DNA of 8,622 bases from positions 1-8,622 of the forward strand of contig JAEUHU010000266.1 in NCBI GenBank assembly GCA_016793305.1. Reading direction: 5' to 3'. Source of the stretch: Planctomycetota bacterium (GTDB taxonomy: Bacteria; Planctomycetota; UBA1135; UBA2386). Below the pieces are notes generated by a model. That model saw only the letters and a list, made by a program, of their open reading frames with translations. It ran no database searches and was not told the origin of the DNA. Position 1 is the first letter of the stretch; every line of letters begins with the position of its first letter. Shown one piece after another: positions 7,292 to 8,622 of the stretch. The translations under genes and the position numbers were made by a program.

Positions 7292-7383
7292 GCTACCGCC
7301 GATCGAAGCCCGAGCAGCCCCGCACTCGGGCTGCCAAGAAGTGGTGGCGCCCGGCCACCGGCCGCTGCGACACTGCCGCCGCG
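7292..7383. promoter_or_regulatory. Divergent intergenic region with two hairpins upstream of asnB
   Basis: These 92 bases lie between two divergent start codons and should hold promoters for both genes, though no clear -35/-10 pair is visible. They contain a perfect 8-bp inverted repeat (AGCCCGAG at 7307-7314, CTCGGGCT at 7325-7332, 10-base loop) that overlaps an alternative 7-bp stem (GCAGCCC 7314-7320 with GGGCTGC 7328-7334). A second hairpin follows (GGTGGC 7343-7348, GCCACC 7354-7359, 5-base loop). They could be an operator or an asnB leader structure; chance in GC-rich DNA is not excluded. No Shine-Dalgarno precedes the asnB ATG. Confidence 0.35.
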
Positions 7384-8622
7384 ATGTGCTCCATCCTCGC
7401 CATTCTCGACCTCCGCTCCGACCCCACGGCCCTGCGCAGCCAGGCGCTCGAGCTGTCGCGCCGCATGCGCCACCGCGGCCCCGACTGGTCGGGCGTCTGG
7501 GCCAACGACAAGGCGATCCTGGTGCACGAACGGCTGGCGATCGTCGGCGTCGACTCCGGCGCGCAACCGCTGCTGTCGCCGGACGGCCTGCAGGTCCTGG
7601 CCGTGAACGGCGAGATCTACAACCACCGCACGCTGCGGGCACCCCGCGAGGCCACCTACGCGTTCGCGACGCACAGCGACTGCGAGATCATCCTGCCGCT
7701 CTACCGCGAACGCGGCGCCGACTTCCTGAACCAGCTCGAGGGCATGTTCGCGTTCGTGCTGTGGGACGAACAGCAGCGCCGCTGGCTGATCGGCCGCGAC
7801 CCGATCGGCATCGTGCCGCTCTACTGGGGCCGCGACGCGCACGGCAACCTCTACGTGGCCTCCGAGATGAAGGCGCTGCTGCCGGTCTGCACGCAGGCCG
7901 AGGAGTTCCCGCCCGGGCACTACTGGCTGTCGAGCGACGAGAAGCCGACGCGGTACTTCCACCCGCGCTGGCGCGATTACGCGGCGGTCGAGGACGGGGC
8001 CAGCGACCGCCAGGCGCTGCGCGCGGCGTTCGAGCATTCGGTGCGCTCGCACATGATGAGCGACGTGCCCTACGGGGTGCTGCTGTCCGGCGGGCTCGAC
8101 TCGTCGCTGGTCGCGGCGATCGCCAAGAAGTACGCGGCGCGCCGCGTCGAGGACGAGGGCAAGTCGGAGGCGTGGTGGCCGCAGCTGCACAGCTTCTCGA
8201 TCGGGCTGAAGGAATCCCCCGACCTGAAGGCCGCGCGCGCGGTCGCCTCGCACCTCGGCACGGTGCACCACGAGTTCCAGTTCACGGTGCAGGAAGGGCT
8301 CGACGCGCTGAGCGACGTGATCCACCACATCGAGACCTACGACGTGACGTCGATCCGGGCGTCGACGCCGATGTACCTGATGGCGCGCCGCATCCGTGCG
8401 ATGGGCATCAAGATGGTGCTGAGCGGCGAAGGCAGCGACGAGCTGTTCGGCGGCTACCTCTACTTCCACAAGGCGCCGTCGGCCGAGGCGCTGCACGAGG
8501 AGACGGTGCGCAAGCTCGACAAGCTGCACCTCTACGACTGCCTGCGCGCCAACAAGTCGATGGCCGCCTGGGGCGTCGAAGCGCGCGTGCCGTTCCTCGA
8601 CCGCTCGTTCGTCGACGTGGCG
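7384..8622 (+). CDS. asnB: Asparagine synthetase B, glutamine-hydrolysing (3' end outside window)
   Basis: The enzyme makes asparagine from aspartate, ATP and glutamine in the cytoplasm. The first 413 codons are present, with no stop before the right edge; E. coli AsnB is 554 residues, so about a quarter is missing. The N terminus is MCSI, giving the catalytic Cys2 of class II glutamine amidotransferases after Met removal. Other glutaminase residues are RHRGPDWSG (29-37), R50 in HERLAI, N75 and E77 in VNGEIYN, and D99 in SDCE. The synthetase domain shows the ATP pyrophosphatase loop SGGLDSS (235-241), SFSIGL (270-275), ETYDVTSIRASTPMYLM (317-333), SGEGSDELFGGY (347-358) and WGVEARVPFLD (396-406). 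Long stretches match E. coli AsnB as I recall it, more closely than other asparagine-synthase-like families. The ATG at 7384 is fixed by the need for Cys at position 2. The gene diverges from the RnfD-like gene. Nothing looks broken. Confidence 0.97.
   Translation, partial: MCSILAILDLRSDPTALRSQALELSRRMRHRGPDWSGVWANDKAILVHERLAIVGVDSGAQPLLSPDGLQVLAVNGEIYNHRTLRAPREATYAFATHSDCEIILPLYRERGADFLNQLEGMFAFVLWDEQQRRWLIGRDPIGIVPLYWGRDAHGNLYVASEMKALLPVCTQAEEFPPGHYWLSSDEKPTRYFHPRWRDYAAVEDGASDRQALRAAFEHSVRSHMMSDVPYGVLLSGGLDSSLVAAIAKKYAARRVEDEGKSEAWWPQLHSFSIGLKESPDLKAARAVASHLGTVHHEFQFTVQEGLDALSDVIHHIETYDVTSIRASTPMYLMARRIRAMGIKMVLSGEGSDELFGGYLYFHKAPSAEALHEETVRKLDKLHLYDCLRANKSMAAWGVEARVPFLDRSFVDVA

Noticed and set aside
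7292..7642. N-terminal extension of the RnfD-like protein by 117 residues
   Set aside because: The extension is Arg/Pro/Gly-rich, overlaps the asnB start in antisense and has no membrane or domain features; a start at 7291 or 7279 is far more natural.
7276..8529. - strand open frame of 417 codons opposite asnB
   Set aside because: It lies antisense to a clear AsnB coding region that is simply cut by the window edge; its composition is typical of a GC shadow frame.

Overview
The window is a GC-rich stretch of bacterial chromosome with six protein-coding genes packed closely on both strands. I see no RNA gene, insertion sequence, phage gene or CRISPR array. The best taxonomic guess is Planctomycetota. 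It rests on a transmembrane Ser/Thr kinase whose extracytoplasmic part ends in a formylglycine-generating-enzyme-like (FGE/SUMF1) domain, with linker phrases I associate with planctomycete kinases, and on a secreted Cys-rich orphan protein of the style common in marine members of that phylum. No ribosomal or marker gene is present to confirm it.

Layout from left to right: (1) the 3' end of a MATE-family multidrug/cation antiporter on the + strand (2-436); (2) converging on it, a nitroreductase-fold flavoprotein on the - strand (462-1121) that keeps the substrate-binding Glu/Tyr/Lys set of iodotyrosine deiodinase; (3) upstream of it on the same strand, a secreted protein of unknown function (1183-2607) with a signal peptide, ten cysteines and internal repeats; (4) divergent from that, a large membrane Ser/Thr protein kinase fused to an FGE-like domain (2757-5285); (5) converging on the kinase, a polytopic membrane protein of the NQR2/RnfD/RnfE type fused to a C-terminal Sel1-repeat domain (5306-7291); (6) divergent from that, a glutamine-hydrolysing asparagine synthetase, asnB (7384 to beyond the right edge).

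Genes 2 and 3 could be co-transcribed (61 bases apart), though a short hairpin lies between them. The other genes alternate in strand, so the window is not one operon or one pathway. AsnB and the MATE protein are housekeeping or general-transport functions. The more unusual items are the orphan RnfD-like/Sel1 fusion without the flavin-attachment motif, the deiodinase-like flavoprotein, and the kinase with a changed catalytic loop joined to an FGE domain that lacks its catalytic cysteines. I did not find convincing evidence of a multi-gene undescribed system; the interest is at the level of individual proteins.
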